Part shown: positions 57,371 through 64,000 of the stretch, in pieces | How the letters are laid out: the number at the start of each line of letters is the position of its first letter | How positions within the stretch are numbered: position 1 is the stretch's first letter | From: Anaerolineales bacterium | GTDB lineage: Bacteria > Chloroflexota > Anaerolineae > Anaerolineales > UBA4823 | Length of the DNA stretch: 64,000 nucleotides | Reading direction: 5' to 3' | Assembly (NCBI GenBank): GCA_003105035.1 | Contig: PQAL01000027.1 | Location: forward strand, 56,918-120,917 | Position numbers and translations under genes: made by a program | The notes under the pieces: model-generated | Told to the model about the DNA's origin: nothing | Database searches by the model: none | Seen by the model: only the letters and a program-made list of their open reading frames with translations

Positions 57371-57934
57371 TTGATTAAAAAAATCCTATTGATTGGGTTC
57401 TGTTTAGTATTATTAGTTGGATGTAGTAGTAAAAATGATCAGCAAGCACCTGAAAATACGTTGTCTACTTATCCGGGTCCAATAGAACCAGGTAATTCAA
57501 ATGAAAGTAGTGCTTACCCAGGCCCAACAAGTAGTACTCAAGCAGCTCAATTATCGTCTACCCAGGTTTATTTTGTTGATGGATTGGTTGTTCCAACACC
57601 AATATCGGGAAAAGCAGTTGTTACCGGTGTATTGATGGAAAGCGGTGAGAGCACTAGACCTTTTATTACGTCGATTTACCTGTCAGCAGCCAGCCCTGCC
57701 GAAACGGCAGGAGAACCACCGATAGTAAATTATTCAGAACTGACTGATCCGATCGCGGTCCAAGATATCAAAACCGGGAAATTCGTTTTTTCTGAGGTCA
57801 CGCCTGGGCAATATGCGTTCGTGATCTGGTCTCAAAATGGGGGGACTCCATTGCAAGATGAAACTGGAAAAACAATACTTGTGGAAGTTACCTCTAGCGA
57901 AGTAAAAGACCTGGGAAATATCCACGTGCCATAA
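57371..57934 (+). CDS. Lipoprotein with carboxypeptidase-regulatory-like domain
   Basis: A 187-aa lipoprotein: signal peptide with lipobox LLVGC (Cys about 18), a linker with two YPGP units (STYPGPIEPG, SAYPGPTSS), and a beta-sandwich region with TGKFVFSEVTPGQYAFVIW, as in carboxypeptidase-regulatory-like domains. The start is TTG, with AGGAGA at 57357-57362. It should be anchored to the outer face of the membrane. It is convergent with the Kelch regulator (24-base gap). Function unknown; a surface binding role is plausible. Confidence 0.8.
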   Translation: MIKKILLIGFCLVLLVGCSSKNDQQAPENTLSTYPGPIEPGNSNESSAYPGPTSSTQAAQLSSTQVYFVDGLVVPTPISGKAVVTGVLMESGESTRPFITSIYLSAASPAETAGEPPIVNYSELTDPIAVQDIKTGKFVFSEVTPGQYAFVIWSQNGGTPLQDETGKTILVEVTSSEVKDLGNIHVP

Positions 57935-57958
57935 ATAAATCTTCTGAAAATCGATTTA

Positions 57959-59308
57959 CTACTTGGGTAAGATGGGTAACACGATCGAAAAAAGTACCTT
58001 ATAGCTCCACATTTGGTCGAGTAAAACATTATTAATAATTCCCCCCAATGCGTATAGCCTTGTGCCGATATTTGTCGCTCCGAGGAATTGCCAGCTTGTT
58101 TTAATTGGATTTTCCACCTGGCCCCAATCGGTCTCTTCCGGGATGAAGGCAATCGAGGTCGAATCGTCATTCGATGTAGTTCCACCAATAATGAAAATAA
58201 TATCAGCGATATTTACAGTACCCATCCCGTACCGCCCATAATGTAAGGGAGGAGCTTGTGACCAACCTGAGGTCGGATTTGATGATTCGGGTTGAAAAAC
58301 TTCATTTACAGTTAAGGCGATTTTTCCATCCCAGCCACCGACCACATAGATCTTATTTCCAACAAGGACCGCTCCAGAGTAAGAACGAGCAGTGGGCATC
58401 GGAGAAATTTCGACCCAAGTGTGATTATCTGGATCGAACATATAGACGCTATTCGTCACCTGCTGCCCGTCCCAGCCGCCAAACACGTACATTTTTCCTT
58501 CGTAGACAACCAACGAATATGCACTCAACGCTTTTGGCATGGGGAATCCTGAAGTCCATTGGTCCAGCTGAGGATCATACACTTCTGTAATATCGGTCGG
58601 CATCCCAGCAGACAAGCGGCCTCCGGGGATGTAAATCAATCCTCCAATGAGTGCCGCATGGATATCAGAGACAGGAGTGGGTTTTAATGCGCGCGTAGCC
58701 CATAAGTGGGTTTGTGGGTCATAGGCCTCAACAATACCACTAACCTCTGTAGCGGTATCCCCACCGATGGCATACAGTACATTTTCATAATTAACAACTG
58801 CAAGCCCTTTACGCGGCGTTGGGGGACCAGCTAATTCATACCATTGAACTTGCGGAGTTAATGTAGGTGGAGAAGAAGTATTCCCCTGACCGATGGCTTT
58901 AGGGAGGTAAATACTACCCAGTATGACAACCGCGATGACAAGAATCGATATGCCTAGATAGCGTATTAACTGCCTTCTTCCAGTACGTTTCGACGTTTGA
59001 TCAAATTCAAGAGGTGGGATCTTTCCACCTGTCGTTGATAGCCCTTGTCCTTCACTTTTCATCCCATCGTCTTGGACCTGAATTTGTGGGGAAATAGTCT
59101 CCACAAATCCTATGCGAACAGCGTACATGGCGGCTTCTGTGCGGGAAGCAGCATTAATTTTGGTGAAGATGTTTCGAATGTGAACTTTAACTGTATTTTG
59201 GCTAATAAACAGCTGCTGAGCAATTTCTTTATTGCTCACACCAGTGGCAACGAGCTTTAATATTTCCAGCTCGCGTTCGCTCAATTCGTTGGGATTATCG
59301 ATAGGCAT
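57959..59308 (-). CDS. LuxR-HTH / transmembrane / Kelch-propeller one-component regulator
   Basis: A 449-aa fusion. Residues about 8-70 are a LuxR-type DNA-binding domain (LSERELEILKLVATGVSNKEIA and QNTVKVHIRNIFTKI). A transmembrane helix (about 113-135) follows. Residues about 150-445 contain six Kelch repeats, each with a double Gly (YAIGGD, YIPGGR, YVFGGW, YVVGGW, FIIGGT, YALGGI), forming a propeller that should lie outside the membrane. It may sense an external ligand and control transcription directly. The ATG at 59308 is preferred to upstream codons; TGTTATAAT lies close upstream and no ribosome-binding site is present. It is divergent from tRNA-Gly. Confidence 0.9.
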   Translation of the reverse strand: MPIDNPNELSERELEILKLVATGVSNKEIAQQLFISQNTVKVHIRNIFTKINAASRTEAAMYAVRIGFVETISPQIQVQDDGMKSEGQGLSTTGGKIPPLEFDQTSKRTGRRQLIRYLGISILVIAVVILGSIYLPKAIGQGNTSSPPTLTPQVQWYELAGPPTPRKGLAVVNYENVLYAIGGDTATEVSGIVEAYDPQTHLWATRALKPTPVSDIHAALIGGLIYIPGGRLSAGMPTDITEVYDPQLDQWTSGFPMPKALSAYSLVVYEGKMYVFGGWDGQQVTNSVYMFDPDNHTWVEISPMPTARSYSGAVLVGNKIYVVGGWDGKIALTVNEVFQPESSNPTSGWSQAPPLHYGRYGMGTVNIADIIFIIGGTTSNDDSTSIAFIPEETDWGQVENPIKTSWQFLGATNIGTRLYALGGIINNVLLDQMWSYKVLFSIVLPILPK

Positions 59309-59317
59309 GATTTCAAA

Positions 59318-59326
59318 ATTATAACA
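59318..59326 (-). promoter_or_regulatory. Extended -10 of the LuxR-Kelch gene, leaderless
   Basis: On the minus strand TGTTATAAT (extended -10) lies nine bases before the ATG at 59308. The expected leader is only about three bases. Confidence 0.55.
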
Positions 59327-59343
59327 CCAGGATATATCTTTCC

Positions 59344-59371
59344 TTGACATCTGTATGTTGGCTGCTATAAT
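59344..59371 (+). promoter_or_regulatory. Consensus promoter of tRNA-Gly
   Basis: TTGACA (59344-59349) and TATAAT (59366-59371), both perfect, with a 16-base spacer. The expected start is about 16 bases before the mature tRNA. Confidence 0.85.
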
Positions 59372-59394
59372 CAGCAAGCTGTAGCTTCAACATT

Positions 59395-59466
59395 GCGGGT
59401 GTTGCCAAGTGGTAAGGCAGTAGCTTCCCAAGCTACTATTCGTGGGTTCGAGTCCCATCACCCGCT
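59395..59466 (+). tRNA. tRNA-Gly (anticodon CCC)
   Basis: The cloverleaf folds well: acceptor GCGGGTG pairs with CACCCGC, the D stem is GCC/GGC, the anticodon stem is GTAGC/GCTAC with loop TTCCCAA, and the T arm has GTGGG, TTCGAGT and CCCAT (one G-T pair). The anticodon CCC reads GGG. The discriminator base is T and no full CCA is encoded, so CCA must be added afterwards. It is a single gene with its own promoter and terminator. Confidence 0.95.
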
Positions 59467-59474
59467 CAATCAAT

Positions 59475-59507
59475 AAAAAGGATGGTTTTTGTAGCCATCC
59501 TTTTTTT
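59475..59507 (+). terminator. Terminator of tRNA-Gly
   Basis: An 11-bp stem AAAAAGGATGG/CCATCCTTTTT (59475-59485 and 59495-59505) with a nine-base loop, then more T. Confidence 0.85.
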
Positions 59508-59997
59508 ACATCTGTTGATCGTTCTGAAGAATTAATCATATGTTGTTTACATTAATCGTACATTGCAAGTAGATGTTTGACAAACTTACAGTATTGAAAG
59601 GTGTCGCTGAATACGCAATATTTTATGTGTATTTACATATTAAATGTCCCACAATTTTGCAAATTTATGCTATGATTAAGTATGGATTAGTTTGATGTTA
59701 AAAATTGGTGATAAGAAGGCTCCGAGATTCTATCGAAATCTCACCGATTAATGTAATTCTCATAATCTGCAACCTAGGAAATAAGTCCGATTTTCATTAC
59801 GGTTCACCGTCCACAGCGATCATGATGAGATTATTATAACGCTCGGGGTGGATCGCATTCATGCTATACCGTGAAGGAAGGAGGTGCTGCTTGGCAGAAA
59901 CCACTTGGGGGGTGAGTTTCGCATTTCTATATCTATTTCTTACATCCTATGAACTTACCTCACCAAATCTATATAACAACCTCGAAGGGAGAAGTAT
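59508..59997 (+). other. Non-coding stretch before the secreted protease
   Basis: About 490 bases with no convincing gene. It has a possible -10 (TATGAT, 59671-59676) with no good -35, and a 6-bp hairpin GAGATT/AATCTC near 59731-59749. GGGAG lies before the protease ATG. I cannot match any known riboswitch here. It may be a long leader of the protease gene. Confidence 0.5.
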
Positions 59998-62900
59998 ATG
60001 TCTAGAAAGTTAGTTAAACTTTCATTCGCCATCCTTTTACTTGTAGGGATGGTTCTTGGTTTTGCAGTTAAAGATAGCGTACTTGCTAATACCTCTCCAG
60101 ATGAAGCTAACGCAAAGATTGAAAGCTTGTTACTGGATAAATTCACCATAGATGGAAGCGCTGACTTTATTGTGACTTTCACAGAAAAGGCAGATTTATC
60201 AGCCGCTTCGACCATGGATTGGGATGCACGCGGTCACTATGTATACGATAAATTAACCCTGACCGCACAACGTTCTCAAGCCCCAGCAATTGCAATCGTG
60301 AAATCGCTTGGTCTTGAATACAAAAGCTTCTTCGCATCAAATACTTTATTTATTGCGAATGGTAGCTTGAACGTTGCAAATGCTGTGGCTGCTCTCCCTG
60401 GAACTGCATCCATCCGGGCTTCAAAGCTATACCACATCGATCCCGTCCTTGATTTTCCAAATTCATTAGTCACGGTCCAGCAGTCGAATGCATCTGCAGG
60501 AATCCAGGCGATCATGGATTGGGGTATCACGGATACCAAGGCGGATCAATTCTGGTCCACCTTTGGTATGAAGGGTGATAGCATCGTAGTTGCCAACATT
60601 GATACGGGCGTTCAATGGGATCACCCTGCACTCGTGAACCAATTTAAATGTGATGGCGCTCCCACCGATCCGGCGTGTTGGTATGACCCCACTGGTGTCT
60701 GTACAAATGGTGCTTGTGATAACAATGGTCATGGAACGCATACAATGGGCACCATGGTGGGAAGCGACGACCCTGCCCTGACATACCAGGTGGGCATGGC
60801 TCCTGATGCACAGTGGATTGCTTGCAAGGGATGTGCAACGAACTCCTGTTCTGATGTTGATTTGAATGGTTGTGCAGACTGGCTCCTTGCACCTGATGGT
60901 GATCCAAACAATCGCCCCAATGTGGTGAATAATTCTTGGGGCGGTGGCCAAGGTGATGACTGGTACAGGGAAAATATTCAAGCCTGGGTGGCAGCCGGGA
61001 TCTTTCCTGCCTTTTCAATCGGTAATTCCGGACCATCCTGCGGTTCGGCGAACACCCCAGGTGACAACCCAGAAGCGTTTGGGAGTGCAGCGCATGATGT
61101 ATCGCGAGATATCGCTGATTTCTCAAGCCGCGGTCCGGGCTTGTTTGAGGACGACCCTTACATAAAACCGAATCTCTCCGCACCGGGTGTGAGTATATGC
61201 TCATCGGTTCCTGGTAACGGTTGGAATTGCGGGTTTAGCGGCACCTCCATGGCTAGCCCGCATACTGCAGGCGCAGTAGCGCTGCTCTGGTCGTGCAATC
61301 CCGGTTTGATTGGGAACATTGACCAGACCTTCCAGATCCTGCAGGATACAGCCGATACCCCACCTGCTGGCTCATGCGGGGCTCCTGAAGATGGTGAAGG
61401 CAACTATACCTATGGGTATGGTTACCTGAACACACTGGCTATGGGTACATTGTGGTGTGGTGACATTGGTACCATCGAAGGTCATGTTACCGTTCAGGGC
61501 AGCGGTGTCCCGATCGTGGGTGCGGAAGTCCACGGTGAAAACCAGGGTGAACCTGGTTCATTCACTGTCCAAACCGATTCCACAGGCTACTATCATACGC
61601 AGGCTCTGGCTGGAACCTATGATGTGTCTGCTGCCAAGTATGGTTATTTGCCGGCCGCTGACACAGCAGAAATCGTGATCGATCAGACCACGGTATTGAA
61701 TTTCGTATTAACACCAGCACCATCGTCGGTCGTGGACGGCACAGTCACAGATGCATCGACTGGCTGGCCATTGTATGCGCGCATCGATATCGATGGCTAC
61801 GCAGATAGCCCGGTGTGGACCGATCCAGAAACTGGTTACTACAGTGTCTCTCTGGCTAATGGGCTCGCGTATACCTTCCATGTGACTGCCTGGTCAGGTG
61901 GTTATTCTCAGGAAGATAGGACGCTTCCAGTATTGGCTACCCCGCGCACAGAGGACTTTGCGCTGAGTGTAGACGTAGGTGCATGCTCAGCACTTGGTTA
62001 TGAACCTGCGGCTACATATATTAATGATTTTGAAGCTGATAACGGCGGCTTTAGCGTTGATCCTGGCAGTGTCAACTCATCCTGGACCTGGGGTTCCCCA
62101 ACGAGTGGACCTGGTTCTGCGCATTCTGGCACGAAAGTCTGGGCTACCAATTTATCGGGCAATTACCCCGATTACTCTGATGACTACCTGGTTTCTCCAA
62201 TTATCGATCTGAGTGCCCTCGCCGGTGGATTCCAGCTGGACTGGTGGCAATGGTTGCAGACCGAAAGCTGCTGTGACTATGCCTATATCCAGGTGAGTAA
62301 AGACGGTGGAGCTACCTGGAGCACGGTAAACCAGGCTCAGGGCAATGTAGATTTGGCATGGGCAGAGCATTCGGTCTCTCTCGATAACAGCTACGCTGTT
62401 GCTAACTTCAAGTTCCGCTTCTACTTACATACTGATTTATCAGTCACTTTCCCTGGTTGGTACATCGATGATGTAGCTATACTCGGAGCCTGTCTACCAC
62501 AGGATGGCGGTCTGGTGGTGGGCAATGTGTATGACCAAAACACTGACCTGCCGCTGAATGATGCCCTGGTGTCGGCAGATACAGGAGCCACGGCTGAGAC
62601 CGAAGCCACACCTGATGATCCAAATGTGGATGATGGCTTCTACACGATCTTCGTGGAGAATGAAGCAGTCGAATTGCTGGTTACTATACCTGCTGCACCA
62701 AACTACCAGGCTGCACTAGTGGCAAATCCAGGCATTACCCTAGTATCGCCTGCACCACAGAAGTTAGCCGCACCACAGGTGTCGGCGCATCCTGATGCGG
62801 TGTTATGGGACCAGCCACTTAGCACTGTCAACCAAAATTCTTATGTGGATCAGGAGTTCCCTGACTATCCAACTTTCTCTTCATTTTTAGCGGATGACTT

Positions 62901-64000
62901 CGTCAACGAAGAGGCATGGAGCATCTCTACCATCTTCGTTCCCGGTGATGGCTGGAACGGCTTCACCACACTAATGAATGCGACCGCACTTACCTGGCAG
63001 ATCTTTGCCGATAACAACGGGATTCCAGCTGGCAATCCATATGGTGGCAACCCACCGGTGTGGACACTGACCCTGCTGCCCAGCAGCCCCCAGGTGGTGA
63101 TCAGCAACGGAAGTTCTGGCTATCCATCCAATACAACACTGAATCTCGCATCACCGGTTGTCCTGCCTCCAGGACGCTACTGGCTGGTCTTCTACCCAAC
63201 CATGAACTTTACTGGTAGTGGGCAATATGGACGGCAGCCAGCCGACTCAACCAATGGATATATTGGCCAGTTTATCAACCCAGGTGGCGGATTTGGTAAC
63301 GGTACGGCGTGGCAAAGTTGGACGATCGTTACCGCACCTTCAACCGATATCGCCTTCCGGTTGGAGGGTGAAATTGCTGAGGCAGAACACAATCTCACCG
63401 CCACACATGACAAATACGCGCCAGATACACAAACAGTGAGCGTGCCGGACTGGGGTACGGTAGCACAGGACTTCTACCTGGGTGCCGGTATCCTGTCATT
63501 CACCCCGCCAAACATCCATGCCACACTAGATATGGGTGAGAGCACAACGGTGGAGGGGACGCTGAGCAATGATGGAAGTGGAGCAGCTACCTTTGAATTC
63601 AAGGAGCAAGACCGCGGTTATGAACAGCTGCTGAAGATCCATATCCCCGAATTCACCGGCGAGTTGCCAGCCAGCACTGAACCTACCTCAATCGGGCATG
63701 CCCCGAGCACAGGTACTCCGTCTGCAGTTCAGGCTATCTCGCCTAACGTTGCCGAGATCCTCGGTACCCAGGCTTATGCAGTCGACGTCTACCCAGGCTA
63801 CAACCTGGTGACGTTTGACACCGACACACCGGGCACCTGGACCATCATTGCGCCAGTGGATGAGAACAGCCAGTACTTTGGAGGTGATTTCATCGCTGGA
63901 GACACTGACCAGCTGTATGTGGTTGATTACGGCACGAACCAGCTCTACACCCTAGATGTTAGCAACGGGGACGTGGTTGACATCGGACCTGCAGCTCCTG
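59998..64000 (+). CDS. Secreted subtilisin-like (S8) protease with carboxypeptidase-regulatory and MAM-like domains (cut by window edge)
   Basis: At least 1334 codons, open at the right edge. A signal peptide (about 1-30) and a propeptide (about 35-150) precede the S8 domain (about 190-480). The triad is visible: Asp202 (VANIDTGVQWDHP), His245 (NNGHGTHTMG) and Ser417 (FSGTSMASPH), with the oxyanion Asn343 (IGNSGPS). After it come two carboxypeptidase-regulatory-like beta domains (about 487-655), a jelly-roll MAM-like domain (about 675-830, FEADNGGFSVDPGS) and further beta-rich domains. It is a large extracellular protease. GGGAG precedes the ATG. Its C-terminal anchor, if any, is outside the window. 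Confidence 0.95.
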   Translation, partial: MSRKLVKLSFAILLLVGMVLGFAVKDSVLANTSPDEANAKIESLLLDKFTIDGSADFIVTFTEKADLSAASTMDWDARGHYVYDKLTLTAQRSQAPAIAIVKSLGLEYKSFFASNTLFIANGSLNVANAVAALPGTASIRASKLYHIDPVLDFPNSLVTVQQSNASAGIQAIMDWGITDTKADQFWSTFGMKGDSIVVANIDTGVQWDHPALVNQFKCDGAPTDPACWYDPTGVCTNGACDNNGHGTHTMGTMVGSDDPALTYQVGMAPDAQWIACKGCATNSCSDVDLNGCADWLLAPDGDPNNRPNVVNNSWGGGQGDDWYRENIQAWVAAGIFPAFSIGNSGPSCGSANTPGDNPEAFGSAAHDVSRDIADFSSRGPGLFEDDPYIKPNLSAPGVSICSSVPGNGWNCGFSGTSMASPHTAGAVALLWSCNPGLIGNIDQTFQILQDTADTPPAGSCGAPEDGEGNYTYGYGYLNTLAMGTLWCGDIGTIEGHVTVQGSGVPIVGAEVHGENQGEPGSFTVQTDSTGYYHTQALAGTYDVSAAKYGYLPAADTAEIVIDQTTVLNFVLTPAPSSVVDGTVTDASTGWPLYARIDIDGYADSPVWTDPETGYYSVSLANGLAYTFHVTAWSGGYSQEDRTLPVLATPRTEDFALSVDVGACSALGYEPAATYINDFEADNGGFSVDPGSVNSSWTWGSPTSGPGSAHSGTKVWATNLSGNYPDYSDDYLVSPIIDLSALAGGFQLDWWQWLQTESCCDYAYIQVSKDGGATWSTVNQAQGNVDLAWAEHSVSLDNSYAVANFKFRFYLHTDLSVTFPGWYIDDVAILGACLPQDGGLVVGNVYDQNTDLPLNDALVSADTGATAETEATPDDPNVDDGFYTIFVENEAVELLVTIPAAPNYQAALVANPGITLVSPAPQKLAAPQVSAHPDAVLWDQPLSTVNQNSYVDQEFPDYPTFSSFLADDFVNEEAWSISTIFVPGDGWNGFTTLMNATALTWQIFADNNGIPAGNPYGGNPPVWTLTLLPSSPQVVISNGSSGYPSNTTLNLASPVVLPPGRYWLVFYPTMNFTGSGQYGRQPADSTNGYIGQFINPGGGFGNGTAWQSWTIVTAPSTDIAFRLEGEIAEAEHNLTATHDKYAPDTQTVSVPDWGTVAQDFYLGAGILSFTPPNIHATLDMGESTTVEGTLSNDGSGAATFEFKEQDRGYEQLLKIHIPEFTGELPASTEPTSIGHAPSTGTPSAVQAISPNVAEILGTQAYAVDVYPGYNLVTFDTDTPGTWTIIAPVDENSQYFGGDFIAGDTDQLYVVDYGTNQLYTLDVSNGDVVDIGPAAP

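Noticed and set aside
59309..59377. Upstream start of the LuxR-Kelch gene
   Set aside because: The extension would cover the tRNA promoter, and a -10 element lies inside it; the ATG at 59308 gives a normal HTH N-terminus.
59508..59997. Known riboswitch before the protease
   Set aside because: No conserved core of any riboswitch class I know could be matched by eye.
60466..61204. Two overlapping minus-strand open frames of 171 and 186 codons
   Set aside because: They are antisense to the catalytic domain of the S8 protease, which has all its active-site residues.

Overview
The window looks like a chromosomal segment of an anaerobic Chloroflexi bacterium, probably class Anaerolineae. This is inferred from gene content only: molybdenum hydroxylases with a selenium-type maturation set, Thr/Pro-rich 'TPTPT' linkers on exported proteins, a CBS-containing family II pyrophosphatase, L,D-transpeptidases, Kelch and carboxypeptidase-regulatory-like surface proteins, and many genes that appear to be read from leaderless mRNAs. 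No insertion sequence, prophage, CRISPR array or rRNA was seen. There is one tRNA, Gly(CCC).

Region 1 (1-25.6 kb) is a molybdenum-hydroxylase locus interrupted by unrelated genes. Hydroxylase A has a separate FAD subunit (274-1041) and a fused 2Fe-2S + molybdopterin protein (3910-6915). Hydroxylase B has the opposite fusion: FAD + 2Fe-2S (9126-10565) and a separate molybdopterin subunit (20566-22755). Maturation genes are XdhC (8350), YqeB (22752), a YqeC::MocA fusion (23625) and a second MocA-like protein (25034); this set is known from selenium-dependent molybdenum hydroxylases. Between them lie a CcrM-like DNA adenine methyltransferase, a membrane-anchored alkaline-phosphatase-superfamily protein, a CBS pyrophosphatase, a protein with a nucleoside-phosphorylase-like C-terminal half, an rRNA m5C methyltransferase, a class III aminotransferase, a DMT transporter and a heterodimeric ABC exporter with one degenerate ATP site.

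Region 2 (25.7-41.9 kb) is housekeeping and cell envelope: ThpR, RsfS, a GNAT enzyme, a membrane-anchored DsbA-like protein, a PduO-type cobalamin adenosyltransferase, a CnoX-like thioredoxin-TPR protein, an amidase plus two L,D-transpeptidases in one operon, AMMECR1, an atypical PRPP synthetase, a GH63-like glycosidase, a MaoC-like hydratase and a class A penicillin-binding protein.

Region 3 (41.9-57.9 kb) opens with a degenerate DNA-methylase-like protein. A co-directional surface glycan cluster follows: four to five glycosyltransferases, a GT-C-like membrane protein, a flippase-like membrane protein, a methyltransferase and a TPR protein. After it come a secreted protein with four homologous repeats, a CmcI-like gene in very AT-rich DNA, and a lipoprotein. 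The cluster probably builds a surface polysaccharide or glycoprotein glycan, and the repeat protein is a candidate abundant surface protein.

Region 4 (57.9-64 kb) has a LuxR-HTH/transmembrane/Kelch regulator, tRNA-Gly(CCC) with a consensus promoter and terminator, a 490-base non-coding leader, and a large secreted subtilisin-like protease that runs off the right edge.
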